Assembly: GCA_903850425.1 (NCBI GenBank)
Contig: CAINLR010000165.1
Span: 1 to 64,000 of the forward strand
DNA length: 64,000 bases
Source: an uncultured Verrucomicrobia subdivision 3 bacterium
GTDB lineage: Bacteria > Verrucomicrobiota > Verrucomicrobiia > Limisphaerales > UBA11358
Direction of reading: 5' to 3'
Position numbers and translations under genes: made by a program. Of this stretch, positions 55,874 through 64,000 are shown piece after piece. How positions within the stretch are numbered: the stretch's first letter is position 1; each line of letters begins with the position of its first letter. Under the pieces are notes generated by a model that was given only the letters and a program-made list of their open reading frames with translations, was not told the DNA's origin and did not search any database.

Positions 55874-57700
55874 TCATCGCGTTTGCAATTCCACGACGCG
55901 GCGGTTGCCGGTGTCGGCCACATAGATATTTTTTTGCGAATCCACCGCAATACCCCAGGGCGTGGCAAATTGCCCGAGGCCGGTGCCGGGCGTGCCATAG
56001 CGCGCCCGCACGCGCCCACTCAAATCGCATCGGGTCACGCGGCTGGCACCATACTCGACGGCATACAACGTGTCGTCGGCACCCAGTTTCAAATCGTAGG
56101 GGAGTTTCAACGCCAGCGACTGCTCGCTCGAACCAAGAATGTTTAGGAATTTCCCATCATCCGTGAAGACCTGGATGCGATTGTTGAAGGCGTCGGCGGC
56201 ATAAATTTTTCCGTCGCGCCAAACGAGACCGGACGGGCGCTGAAATTCGCCGGGCTTGGTTCCAAACGCGCCGAACGCCAAAAGAAATTTTCCGTCGGAA
56301 GTAAATTTCTGCACACGATCATTGGAGCCGTATTCGGCGATGTAGAGATTCTCCTGCGCATCTTTCGCCACGGCCACGGGATAAATAAATTCGCCCGGCC
56401 CCTGCCCTTCTTTGCCGAAAGTTTTAAACGTCTTGCCGTCCGCATCGAAAATTACGACGCGATGATAATGCGTGTCGCCCACGACGACGCGGCCGTCGCG
56501 CAGCACACAGACGCCTTCCGGTTTGCCAATTTTACAGTCGGGCATGCGCCACTGGCGCGCGATGGAACCATCGGCCGCGTAAACCAGCACGCGACCGGCT
56601 GTGTCCAAAGCGATGACTTCGCCGTGGTTCCCAATGGTCAGACTGCGCGCGGCCGGTTGCAACGATCCTTCCGGCGGCACCGACCACAAATGAACCGCTG
56701 CGACGGGAATCGTGGGGCCGGTGGCGGACGGGCGGCAGCCGGCGACGTGCAGGCAAAGTAGCAAGCACAGCAACGTCTTCAAAACGATGCGCGTGCCGCG
56801 CGCAAGCTGATTGGAGGAGGGCCGATGAAAAAATGTGCGGACGGCTCCGGTCGGTTCGTGCCGCACTTCCAGTTCGGCCACCGCGCCTTGAAAGCGCGAT
56901 GACTCAACTACGAGTGGCGATCGATGGTCAGGCTGGACTGTGATTTGTTCCGGACGAACACAGCGCGCCGCCAGTTCTTCGCGGCGCAACCAGAGTCGAG
57001 CGGCTTCTGGCTCCAGCCAATTGGCTTCGCCGAGACAGCCGGCCAATTCTGGTGTCGCCGCGCGCCAATATAAAGTTTCAACCTCGCCATTGAAATGCAC
57101 GCAGCCGTCGCGCAGACAAATCACGCGCCGCGCCTCGGCCAGGACGGGCCGCGGCGAGTGGGTTGCGAAGATGAGCGAAGTATTTTTCTCCGCCAGATGG
57201 CGGCGGATGATCTGCCAATATTTGCCGACGCGGCTGGGGTCCACATGTTCGAGCGGTTCGTCCATCACCAGCACCGCCGCGTTGGCGGCCAGCGCGCGCG
57301 CGACCGATAGCCGCGACTGTTCACCCGCCGACAGGGTGGCGGGGCGACTGTCGCAGCGAGTTGTAAGATCAAATTTATCCAGCCACTGTTTGGCCTCGGC
57401 TTCCTGGCCGGCGATCTCTTCAGTGACCGCTGTGATGTGTTCCAGAACCGTCAGGTGCGGCCATAAACCGCCATCAGCCGGCACCCAGAACAAGGGAATC
57501 GGATGCGATCCGCGCTTGAATTCGGCAGTAATTTTTCCCGCATCGGGCCGCTCAAAGCCGACCAACAAGTTTAGCAGTGAAGTTTTGCCGGCGCCTGAAT
57601 GTCCGAGCACCGCCGTGACGCCGGGTTCGATTTGCAGCGTGAGGTCGCGCAAACGCAGCCCCAGACCGACGCTCTCGAGTTGCCACAACGTGTTTTTCAT
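55874..57700 (-). CDS. Ferric-type ABC ATPase fused in frame to an NHL-repeat lipoprotein-like domain
   Basis: 608 residues from ATG 57700, overlapping the permease stop as ATGA. Residues 1-~300: ABC ATPase of the FbpC/PotA kind with Walker A GHSGAGKTS, signature LSAGEQSRL, Walker B VLVMDEPLEHVD, switch His in FATHSPRP and a TOBE-like end at GTRIV. From residue 307 the frame runs on without a stop into LKTLLCLLLCLHVAGC, a textbook lipoprotein signal with lipobox, and then about six NHL/beta-propeller repeats (YPVAVAKDAQENLYIAEYG, RPSGLVWRDGKIYAADAF, TPWGIAVDSQKNIYVADTG). A TTG at 56782 could initiate the lipoprotein separately (302 residues). Either an internal start or a true fusion; the sequence does not decide. 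Confidence 0.85.
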   Translation of the reverse strand: MKNTLWQLESVGLGLRLRDLTLQIEPGVTAVLGHSGAGKTSLLNLLVGFERPDAGKITAEFKRGSHPIPLFWVPADGGLWPHLTVLEHITAVTEEIAGQEAEAKQWLDKFDLTTRCDSRPATLSAGEQSRLSVARALAANAAVLVMDEPLEHVDPSRVGKYWQIIRRHLAEKNTSLIFATHSPRPVLAEARRVICLRDGCVHFNGEVETLYWRAATPELAGCLGEANWLEPEAARLWLRREELAARCVRPEQITVQPDHRSPLVVESSRFQGAVAELEVRHEPTGAVRTFFHRPSSNQLARGTRIVLKTLLCLLLCLHVAGCRPSATGPTIPVAAVHLWSVPPEGSLQPAARSLTIGNHGEVIALDTAGRVLVYAADGSIARQWRMPDCKIGKPEGVCVLRDGRVVVGDTHYHRVVIFDADGKTFKTFGKEGQGPGEFIYPVAVAKDAQENLYIAEYGSNDRVQKFTSDGKFLLAFGAFGTKPGEFQRPSGLVWRDGKIYAADAFNNRIQVFTDDGKFLNILGSSEQSLALKLPYDLKLGADDTLYAVEYGASRVTRCDLSGRVRARYGTPGTGLGQFATPWGIAVDSQKNIYVADTGNRRVVELQTR

Positions 57701-59061
57701 CGCGGTGCCCACCAACGCCTGGTTCCCAAGGCCAGCAAAAAAATGCTGATCGGGGCGGCGAACGCCGCACAGGTCATCGCGGACAACGCGGCGATCTGGC
57801 CGTAGTGCATGAGATTGTAAAGTCGCACCGTCACCGGCGTCATGCCGATGGGCGCGAGAATCGAGGACACCGTCAAATCCCAATAGGCCCAAGTGAACAG
57901 AAGAACCAGGGCCCAGAATTGTCCGCTCGTGCTGAGTGTCCAGGTAAGCTCGCGCACCGCCCGCGATTTTTTCATCAGCGTGGTCATATGAAAAGCGCTT
58001 CGATGCGCGGACATTTCCAACACCCGTTTCAATACCAGCGCCATTGGAAGCAAAACCATACCCAGTGTCAACACCAGTGGCACCGGCGTGCTGCGCAGCC
58101 AGATCAGGCCCGGCAGTTGAACCGCCGCCAGCACGGCGAGCGACAACACCAACGGGCCAAGCAGTCCGGCAAAGACGCCTGCGAGCAAAATCATTTTGCC
58201 ACCCGTTGCAGCCAGCCGGCGACCGCGAGCGGCGGCACCTAGTCCGAATGCCGCCAGTCCGGCCAGCGTGCTGGCACCGGCGGCGAACAAAAGGCTGGCG
58301 ACGATTTCACGGCTCAACACAAAATTTTCCAAGAGCAGACCGAATCCGCGAAGCGTTCCCCACAGCACCATCGCAGCGGGAATCAGCAGGACGAAAATAA
58401 ACGCGAGCGACAGATGGCACCAGCCAAACCATTGGTGCGATCGCGGTCCAGTGCTGCGCCGCGCGGGAATGATTTTTGGCCGACCCAACACGACGAATGC
58501 CGTCGCGATCGCCGCAGTTTCGCATAACAACGGACCGAGCATCCGGCGCAAGGATTCACCCAACGCCAGCCCGCCGGCATGCGCGTCGAACAGCGCGACG
58601 GTCCAGGATTTCACAACCATCAGCGAAGCCATTTCGAACTCGGCGAACGCGCACAGAAACACGACGGTAAAAGCTGCGATGGGTCCCCGCGCGCAGCCGG
58701 CGCGGAGGAGAAATGCCCAGTCGCCGAATTTGGAACTCGCCGAAGTGAGCCGGCGACAATGCATGGCTTCGGCAGAAATGGGCGACGGCGTGAAATGGAG
58801 AATGACGGCGGCAATCGGCGTGAATTTCCACCAGAGCAGCGCCGAATAAAAAACGGTGTTGACGGCGGGATGATGAATGAGCGACAGCGAGAAACTCGCG
58901 TAGGCGTAACCGGTGAGGAGAACAGGCGTGAAATACGGCGCGAGCAACAGAATCCAAACCCTGCGCCGAACCGATTGTCGGCGGTCGGCAAGCAAGGTCG
59001 TTACCAGTCGCGCGGCGGCAACCGCGAGCAACCCGACGATCATGCTCCGCAGTAAAGTCAT
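57697..59061 (-). CDS. Ferric/2-aminoethylphosphonate-type ABC importer permease
   Basis: 454 residues with two blocks of about six helices, the double-permease build of FbpB-like proteins, though shorter than usual because the N-terminal block starts late. The EAA-like loops include AEFEMASLMVVKSWT and MSAHRSAFHMTTLMKKS. Overlaps the binding protein gene by four bases (ATGA at 59061-59058) and its stop overlaps the ATPase start. With these neighbours it forms a complete importer. Confidence 0.85.
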   Translation of the reverse strand: MTLLRSMIVGLLAVAAARLVTTLLADRRQSVRRRVWILLLAPYFTPVLLTGYAYASFSLSLIHHPAVNTVFYSALLWWKFTPIAAVILHFTPSPISAEAMHCRRLTSASSKFGDWAFLLRAGCARGPIAAFTVVFLCAFAEFEMASLMVVKSWTVALFDAHAGGLALGESLRRMLGPLLCETAAIATAFVVLGRPKIIPARRSTGPRSHQWFGWCHLSLAFIFVLLIPAAMVLWGTLRGFGLLLENFVLSREIVASLLFAAGASTLAGLAAFGLGAAARGRRLAATGGKMILLAGVFAGLLGPLVLSLAVLAAVQLPGLIWLRSTPVPLVLTLGMVLLPMALVLKRVLEMSAHRSAFHMTTLMKKSRAVRELTWTLSTSGQFWALVLLFTWAYWDLTVSSILAPIGMTPVTVRLYNLMHYGQIAALSAMTCAAFAAPISIFLLALGTRRWWAPR

Positions 59062-60110
59062 TGGAGATATTCCGATTTAAGCCACGCCAGACATTCGGCG
59101 TTCGCTCCGCCAAGATCGGCGAGCGACACCCCGTCGGCGGCCCAGCGTTGCAGTTGCTTCACGTCATCGGGCAGGCGGGCATTTCCCACCGGGCCAAGCG
59201 GAATCTGGCGTGATTTGGCGGACGCGAGCGCCATTTCACTTTTTTCCGAAAGGAGAAAATTCACGAGCTTTTGCGCTTCAGTTAAGTGTCGCGTGCCCCG
59301 AATTATTGAAACCGTGTTTGGAATGCAAATGGTTTTTCCGTTCTCCAATCGCACGGGCAGCATTGCCACCGGTTTGCCTTCATCGCGCGCCTCAAAAAAA
59401 TCATCGGTGTCGCTCCAACCGAGATCGCACACGCCGGCGGACACCAAATCTTTTACCACGGAATTCCCGTCAACCTCGCGCAGATGCCGCGCGCGGCGGT
59501 CGCGATCCCAGGCGAGCAGTTTGGCGCGGCCCCACAATTTCCAGAGGAGGGTGTATTGCGTGCGGGTCGTGCCGTAGAGCGGTTTGGCAATGACCATGCG
59601 GTCCAGGTCTCGGCTTGAGGCTTGTTGAATCGCTTCCTCCGTCGGCGCGAGGTGATTCGTGTTGACGATCCACAGGCGCAATCGCGCGGCGAATCCGGCC
59701 CAGCGCCCATCCGCATCTTTGAACGCGGCGGGAATTCTCTCGTAGCCGCTGCCTCGATAAGGGAGCAACAGTCCTTCGTCAACGAGTTGCAACGTGCCGA
59801 GCACTTCGTTGTTCCAAAACACATCGCAGCGCGGATTCGCTTTTTCCTGCAATAACAATTCCACCAATCCGAGAGACTTCGTCGCCTCGGTATCATAGCG
59901 CACCGCAACGGAAATTCCGGTTTGCCGCTCGAAGTCGCGCAGGATTTGATCCGCGTAAATGGAATCGTGAGCGCAGTAAACCACCAATGATTTTTGCGAC
60001 GGCGACCAGAGCAACCAATAAGCGCCAAACAAAAGCGCCACGCCGGCGGCCAGCGCCGCCAGCCGACGGATGAACCCGCGATCAAGGTTTGGCGTGTGCG
60101 CGGGAGCCAT
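59058..60110 (-). CDS. Extracytoplasmic solute-binding protein (FbpA-like)
   Basis: 350 residues: an uncleaved-looking N-terminal membrane segment (LAALAAGVALLFGAYWLLW) after a basic start, no lipobox, then a periplasmic binding fold starting SLVVYCAHDSIYADQILRDFERQTGI, with CDVFWNNEVLGTLQLVDEGLL, GRWAGFAARLRLWIVNTN and NTVSIIRGTRHLTEAQKLVNFLLS. This is the ferric-iron/thiamine/phosphonate class. The iron-binding tyrosine pair is not obvious, so the ligand is left open. The first 29 bases overlap the coiled-coil gene. Confidence 0.87.
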   Translation of the reverse strand: MAPAHTPNLDRGFIRRLAALAAGVALLFGAYWLLWSPSQKSLVVYCAHDSIYADQILRDFERQTGISVAVRYDTEATKSLGLVELLLQEKANPRCDVFWNNEVLGTLQLVDEGLLLPYRGSGYERIPAAFKDADGRWAGFAARLRLWIVNTNHLAPTEEAIQQASSRDLDRMVIAKPLYGTTRTQYTLLWKLWGRAKLLAWDRDRRARHLREVDGNSVVKDLVSAGVCDLGWSDTDDFFEARDEGKPVAMLPVRLENGKTICIPNTVSIIRGTRHLTEAQKLVNFLLSEKSEMALASAKSRQIPLGPVGNARLPDDVKQLQRWAADGVSLADLGGANAECLAWLKSEYLQ

Positions 60111-61683
60111 TGGGCAGCGTGTCGAAGTATTGCTTGATGGACGTTTGGTATCCCGGCGGAATTTGTTCCTGCACCACCGCCTCGCTGGCTTGCTGACGAA
60201 CGTCCTGAAGCGCCCGCAAATATTCCTCCCGCGCAGGGCCGGCCTCGGAGACTTCCCGTGTCTTCCATTCCATCAGCATCCGGCCCGGCTGCAGCAGCGA
60301 CGCGGATTTCTCCGGCTTGAAACCGCTCGCCGCAGTGTCATCGCCGTAAGGACGCGGACCGTAACCGTAGCCCGCATTCATGCCCATCCCGGCACAAAGC
60401 GATTTACACTGGCCTTCGCAAAATGCCGCATAGGCGGCGAGATCGCCGAGTTGCATAAAATTTTGCCCATCCAATGGCTTCAAGTTGTGCAGCGTCTTCG
60501 CCAACTGCAATGCCTTGAGCGCGTCTTCGATATTCTTTATGTCTGCCATGGCCTTGGCCAATTGCTGAAGCTCTGCCTGCGTCAGCTTCAAGGAGTCGGA
60601 CATCCCTTTCATGGATTCACCCGAAAGCTCCGGCAAATTGGACAAGGCAAGCTGCTCCAAAGCACGCTGCAAATCCGTGTCCACCGCTTGCGAATTCAAC
60701 TGCTGATCCAGCGTGTCCTTGAAACTTTGCAGGCGATCCATGAGCTCCTGGCGGAGCTTTTCGCGCTCCACGGGATCTTTGGACGCGGCCAGTTCCTGCG
60801 CCTTCTGTTTGAGTTCATCCAACTCCTTGCTGGCGCTGGAGACATCGCCTTTCTGCAAATCATTGCGCAATTGCTGCGTCTTGGTCGGATCGGCCAACCC
60901 AAAACTTTGCGACGGCGGCGGCAGGTTCAGCGCGTTCTTGAGTTTTTCTTCGCTGGTTTGTTTCCAGAGCTGGCCCAGGATTTTTTGTTGTTCGTTGAGC
61001 CGCGCCAGCGTGCCGGCTTTGTCGTTTGGCTTGGCGTCCTGAAATATTTTTTCGAGACTGGCCACGGCTTGCTTCACGGCTTCGGTTTGTTCGCCAGCGC
61101 GTTTCTGCTCGAGGAGCGCAGCCCGCGTGTCGGTGGCTTTGCTGATTTGACGCACCCGCTCGCGTGGTTCGGCCAATTGCTTTTGCCGTTGGTGCAAGTG
61201 GAACGGATCGCATTGCGGCAACCCGTAAACGGCCAGACTCAAAACGGCCAGCGCCGCGCAGAGTCGGAAGGTGTCGCGCTGCCATTGGTAAGGCACAATA
61301 TTTTGAGGAAGCACGTTCGCAGCGCGCTGATCAGCATCGTTCAATACCAAGTCTTGATAGGCACCGAGGGAATTCTCGATCAGCGCAGCGGTCAGAAACA
61401 AATCCTGCGTGGCCATCTGGGTGTCCGCCCATCGCGCGGCGTCCTTAACTCCCGTGCGAGGATAAAAAATCCACGCCAGAACCAAAGCGCCAACGGGTAA
61501 AACCACCAGCGTGACCGGCGTAAACCATGCGGGCAGCAGCCCAAACAAACGGGAGACCAGCAGGGCCGAAGCGTAAAAGCCCATCGCCAACCGGAAAAAT
61601 AATCTCCACCGTCGGGCAAGCGATACGACCTGTTGCCGCCGACTGACTCGCCGAAGAAAATGTTGCACGACGATTGAACTCAT
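60082..61683 (-). CDS. Membrane-anchored coiled-coil hypothetical protein
   Basis: 533 residues from ATG 61683 (a GTG at 61698 is possible). Two N-terminal helices (MGFYASALLVSRLFGLLPAW and VLPVGALVLAWIFY), a third at FRLCAALAVLSLAVYGL, then a long Gln/Lys/Glu/Leu-rich periplasmic or cytoplasmic coiled coil (~190-400), a short Cys-Gly-Tyr segment (FCEGQCKSLCAGMGMNAGYGYG) and a conserved-looking end (REEYLRALQDVRQQASEAVVQEQIPPGYQ). The last motif and the layout resemble DUF4175-like proteins of planctomycetes. It overlaps the binding-protein start by 29 bases. Confidence 0.75.
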   Translation of the reverse strand: MSSIVVQHFLRRVSRRQQVVSLARRWRLFFRLAMGFYASALLVSRLFGLLPAWFTPVTLVVLPVGALVLAWIFYPRTGVKDAARWADTQMATQDLFLTAALIENSLGAYQDLVLNDADQRAANVLPQNIVPYQWQRDTFRLCAALAVLSLAVYGLPQCDPFHLHQRQKQLAEPRERVRQISKATDTRAALLEQKRAGEQTEAVKQAVASLEKIFQDAKPNDKAGTLARLNEQQKILGQLWKQTSEEKLKNALNLPPPSQSFGLADPTKTQQLRNDLQKGDVSSASKELDELKQKAQELAASKDPVEREKLRQELMDRLQSFKDTLDQQLNSQAVDTDLQRALEQLALSNLPELSGESMKGMSDSLKLTQAELQQLAKAMADIKNIEDALKALQLAKTLHNLKPLDGQNFMQLGDLAAYAAFCEGQCKSLCAGMGMNAGYGYGPRPYGDDTAASGFKPEKSASLLQPGRMLMEWKTREVSEAGPAREEYLRALQDVRQQASEAVVQEQIPPGYQTSIKQYFDTLPNGSRAHAKP

Positions 61684-61708
61684 TCTCTCAATCCCCACTC
61701 AGACGACC

Positions 61709-62053
61709 CTAGCGATAACGCTTCACCGAAAGACATTCAACGACAAAGTTATGAACTGGGTGCCTGGGTTTACAGATTAGCCAAGAATAGCGGTCGTGTT
61801 CCGCCAAAAGTCGCCGGGCGTTGTTGAATACTTCAGGATCGCCGTGGTCGATGAATCTGCATAAACCTGCATGACGCCTAACGTCGAGAGCAAACAAATT
61901 CGGGTCATCACGGGACGACGCGGACTCAGCCACAACGCAACCCATCGCTCCGGCACGGTCTGGGAGGCTCGTCACGACGCAACCGCCCACCGCTGGCGCT
62001 GGCGGCCGGTAGAAAACCGCGAACGGAGTTGACAGCACCGGTGATTTTAACAT
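61709..62053 (-). CDS. Possible small hypothetical protein heading the minus-strand train
   Basis: Up to 114 residues. The C-terminal half (HAGLCRFIDHGDPEVFNN, ARRLLAEHDRYSWLICK, HNFVVECLSVKRYR) has protein-like composition; the N-terminal 30 residues are less convincing and a later start such as the ATG before GCVVAES is possible. It stops 26 bases before the coiled-coil gene start on the same strand. No family recognised. The longest version would overlap the plus-strand promoter at 62029-62058. Confidence 0.35.
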   Translation of the reverse strand: MLKSPVLSTPFAVFYRPPAPAVGGCVVTSLPDRAGAMGCVVAESASSRDDPNLFALDVRRHAGLCRFIDHGDPEVFNNARRLLAEHDRYSWLICKPRHPVHNFVVECLSVKRYR

Positions 62054-62058
62054 TTAAT
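62029..62058 (+). promoter_or_regulatory. Sigma70-type promoter of the SGNH-hydrolase gene
   Basis: TTGACA (62029-62034), perfect -35, then an 18-base spacer and TTTAAT (62053-62058), five of six matches to the -10 consensus. Transcription should start near 62065, in front of or at the ATG at 62065. Confidence 0.6.
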
Positions 62059-62064
62059 ACGCAC

Positions 62065-63807
62065 ATGACTATTGGGAAATGGCGGTTAATATTGATCACC
62101 GGGCAAAGGGCGAAGCGAAACTCCCAAATTTTAATCAGCTGCGCAAGAACCGACCGCGAACGTAGCGTGGTTTGCTGGCAGGCTGCCAGCGCTCCACCAG
62201 CGCGCAAAAATACTTTGAGCCGCTGGTTCTCCGCGCTGCAATTTGCGGTTTGGATGGCCATCGCCACCGCTTCCACGTTCGCTCACAGCACGGCCTTCAC
62301 CTATCAAGGCCGTTTAAACGACGGTGCCAAGCCGGCCGAGGGGAGTTACGATCTTGTCTTTTCGCTCACCGACGCCAGCACCAGTGGCACGGGGTTGGGT
62401 GCCCAGACCAACGCGGCCACCGTGGTAAGCAATGGACTCTTCTGCGTCTCGCTGGATTTTGGCAATCAGTTTGCCGGCGGAAACCGGTGGTTGGAAATCG
62501 CCGTTCGCACTAATGGCGGCAGTTCGTTCACGACGTTGATTCCGCGCCAACTCATCAATCCCACGCCTTATGCGATCACCGCCCAATCCCTTTGCGAACC
62601 AATTTCCAACGCGCTGCTGCCGTCGAACCTGGTCACCAACGGCGCCTGCGGCGTGAGCATCGCCGGGGCATTTTCTGGCAATGGCGCCGGCCTGACCAAT
62701 GTGCCGGGCATGTTAAGCACCGGCCAACAAGATTCCCTGGCCAACACGATTACCAATCTTTTCAGCACGAATTGGAATGTGGTTGTGCTCGCCGACTCGA
62801 TTGGAGCAGCGACAAATTCGGTGATCGGCAATCTGGTCACCTGGCCTTACTGGTTTGCCAACACGCCCGTTTTTAACGGAGCGACCCTGCATAATTATGC
62901 GCAATCCGGCCAAGGCTTGGCGTATGTGCAAAACGCCATTCCCGGCGTCATGGCCCTCTGGTCGCCAAGAGTCACGGGCAAACCATTGGCGGTGCTGATT
63001 GAAATCGGCGCGAACGACTTTTCGAGCTTCACCAATGTCGCCGGGGCGAACGCCTATTTTGCCAGTCTTGACGCTATCTACCACGGTTTGAAAACCAACG
63101 AGGTGACAAAAGTCTATGGCTTCACCGTCCCCATGCGCAGCGACTCGGTCAACGCGGCATCGCTCACGGGCACCTACGCATTGAACCGGCAGATTTTGAA
63201 TGATACCAACCTCGATGGCGTGGTTGATTTCGCCTCGGCTTTTCCCGACCCCTCCAACACAAATGATTTTGCCGACGGCCTGCATCCCAGCCTGACCGGG
63301 AGCATCCGACTTGGAAAACTCGTGGCCGCCACCGTTCGCGGCAATATTTCAACGCCGTCCAGCTTTCAGAATCCGATGAATGCCTTCATCGGTGGCGGCC
63401 GGGTGCAGGCCACGCTCATTTCTGATTCCGGCAACTATGTCCTGTCCGGCAATAATCTCACGGCGGGTGGGGCCATCATTCTGCGGACCGATGGCAACAA
63501 TGTGATTGGCAACCCCCAGACCGGCGGCGGAAGTTATTATGTGTGTCTGGACCGTGGCTTCGCGCTGGTAATCGGTGACGGGGCGGGCGGTTTGGCGGGG
63601 CAATTCAACACCTCCGGCAGCGCCAGCCTCGCCAAAGGCAATGTCACTTTTGATGCCACGGGAAATCTGACCGTGCGTTCCCTGTCCGTGACGGCGACGA
63701 ACGCCAACCCGTCCAACGTGACGATTGGGGTCACCACCCCAGATGCCTGGATTGCAGTCACCAACAATAATACGCGTTACCTAATGCCCGCTTGGAAAAA
63801 TCATTGA
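62065..63807 (+). CDS. Secreted SGNH-hydrolase-like protein
   Basis: Up to 580 residues. An export signal (LSRWFSALQFAVWMAIATASTFA) precedes FTYQGRLNDGAKPAEGSYDLVFSL, a module I associate with the N-terminus of secreted verrucomicrobial proteins. The middle is an SGNH/GDSL hydrolase: block I VVLADSIG (Ser), block II AQSGQG, block III IEIGANDFSS (Gly-x-Asn-Asp) and block V FADGLHPS (Asp-x-x-His). The C-terminal ~150 residues are Gly/Asn/Thr-rich beta repeats. Esterase or carbohydrate deacetylase activity is plausible. Start uncertain: ATG 62065 lies at the predicted transcription start and adds 50 polar residues before the signal; TTG 62215 gives a standard signal peptide. Nothing is seen after the stop up to the window end. 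Confidence 0.8.
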   Translation: MTIGKWRLILITGQRAKRNSQILISCARTDRERSVVCWQAASAPPARKNTLSRWFSALQFAVWMAIATASTFAHSTAFTYQGRLNDGAKPAEGSYDLVFSLTDASTSGTGLGAQTNAATVVSNGLFCVSLDFGNQFAGGNRWLEIAVRTNGGSSFTTLIPRQLINPTPYAITAQSLCEPISNALLPSNLVTNGACGVSIAGAFSGNGAGLTNVPGMLSTGQQDSLANTITNLFSTNWNVVVLADSIGAATNSVIGNLVTWPYWFANTPVFNGATLHNYAQSGQGLAYVQNAIPGVMALWSPRVTGKPLAVLIEIGANDFSSFTNVAGANAYFASLDAIYHGLKTNEVTKVYGFTVPMRSDSVNAASLTGTYALNRQILNDTNLDGVVDFASAFPDPSNTNDFADGLHPSLTGSIRLGKLVAATVRGNISTPSSFQNPMNAFIGGGRVQATLISDSGNYVLSGNNLTAGGAIILRTDGNNVIGNPQTGGGSYYVCLDRGFALVIGDGAGGLAGQFNTSGSASLAKGNVTFDATGNLTVRSLSVTATNANPSNVTIGVTTPDAWIAVTNNNTRYLMPAWKNH

Positions 63808-64000
63808 TCGCATTATTCGACAAGGACCCTGCGCCGCGGCATCCGTGAATTGTTCATTGGCCGACGTTTGTAACACCTCACGCTGCCAGTGCAGCCGGAT
63901 ACCGAACGTTCGAACGTCACAACGACCATCCCAGCCAGACCCTACTGGTCAGCAATTGTCGGTCATTGCCCTTGCCACACCTGCCGCCCGACTTCGACCC

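Overview
The window reads as a chromosomal segment of a Gram-negative bacterium of the Verrucomicrobiota, probably close to Pedosphaera/Limisphaera-type lineages. That placement is inferred from a PEP-CTERM secreted protein, secreted proteins with N-termini and C-terminal modules I associate with this phylum, a MoxR/VWA/ABC-2 cluster, a TMTC-like membrane-TPR protein, kdsB (an LPS gene), and many structured intergenic repeats. Few genes show a clear Shine-Dalgarno sequence.

Layout. 1-11.9 kb: housekeeping and envelope genes: pyrG (cut by the left edge), kdsB, NAD-malic enzyme, a GspC-like secreted protein, a duplicated-module secreted protein plus a PEP-CTERM protein, an RluD-type pseudouridine synthase, a TMTC-like membrane-TPR protein, uppS, a pilin-like protein and purA. 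11.9-13.4 kb: a gene-poor stretch with an inverted repeat and a candidate structured RNA that ends in a terminator. 13.4-22.6 kb: a signalling locus of four genes on the plus strand: a LytTR response regulator with no usual start codon at its domain boundary, a receiver-kinase whose ATPase domain looks dead, an 1895-residue CHASE/8xPAS hybrid kinase, and an intact receiver-kinase. 23.1-31.4 kb: ApbE, an M42 peptidase, a papain-like peptidase without prosegment, a Ca2+/cation-antiporter-like protein followed by a 21-bp tandem repeat, then acpS, pdxJ and a secreted protein on the minus strand. 31.5-39.5 kb: VanZ-like protein, ComEC with a degenerate C-terminal domain, folB, pepP, an MFS transporter, a NUDIX hydrolase and a split ThrE-type exporter. 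40-43.4 kb: a secreted protein built of five near-identical 175-residue units. 43.5-62.0 kb: a long minus-strand gene train. 62.0-63.8 kb: a secreted SGNH-hydrolase-like protein behind a recognisable sigma70 promoter.

The minus-strand train is the most system-like part. In order of transcription it holds a membrane coiled-coil protein, a ferric-type ABC importer (binding protein, permease, and an ATPase fused in frame to a lipoprotein-like NHL protein), then a membrane protein, a large VWA protein, MoxR, a DUF58 protein broken by a one-base frameshift, a BatA-like VWA protein, a GATase-like membrane protein and an ABC-2 exporter pair. Most junctions inside it overlap or abut, so the parts are probably co-expressed. 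What they do together is not known to me.

Intergenic DNA is rich in repeats. I see at least six families of inverted or tandem repeats, and one of them supplies the last codons and the stop of kdsB.
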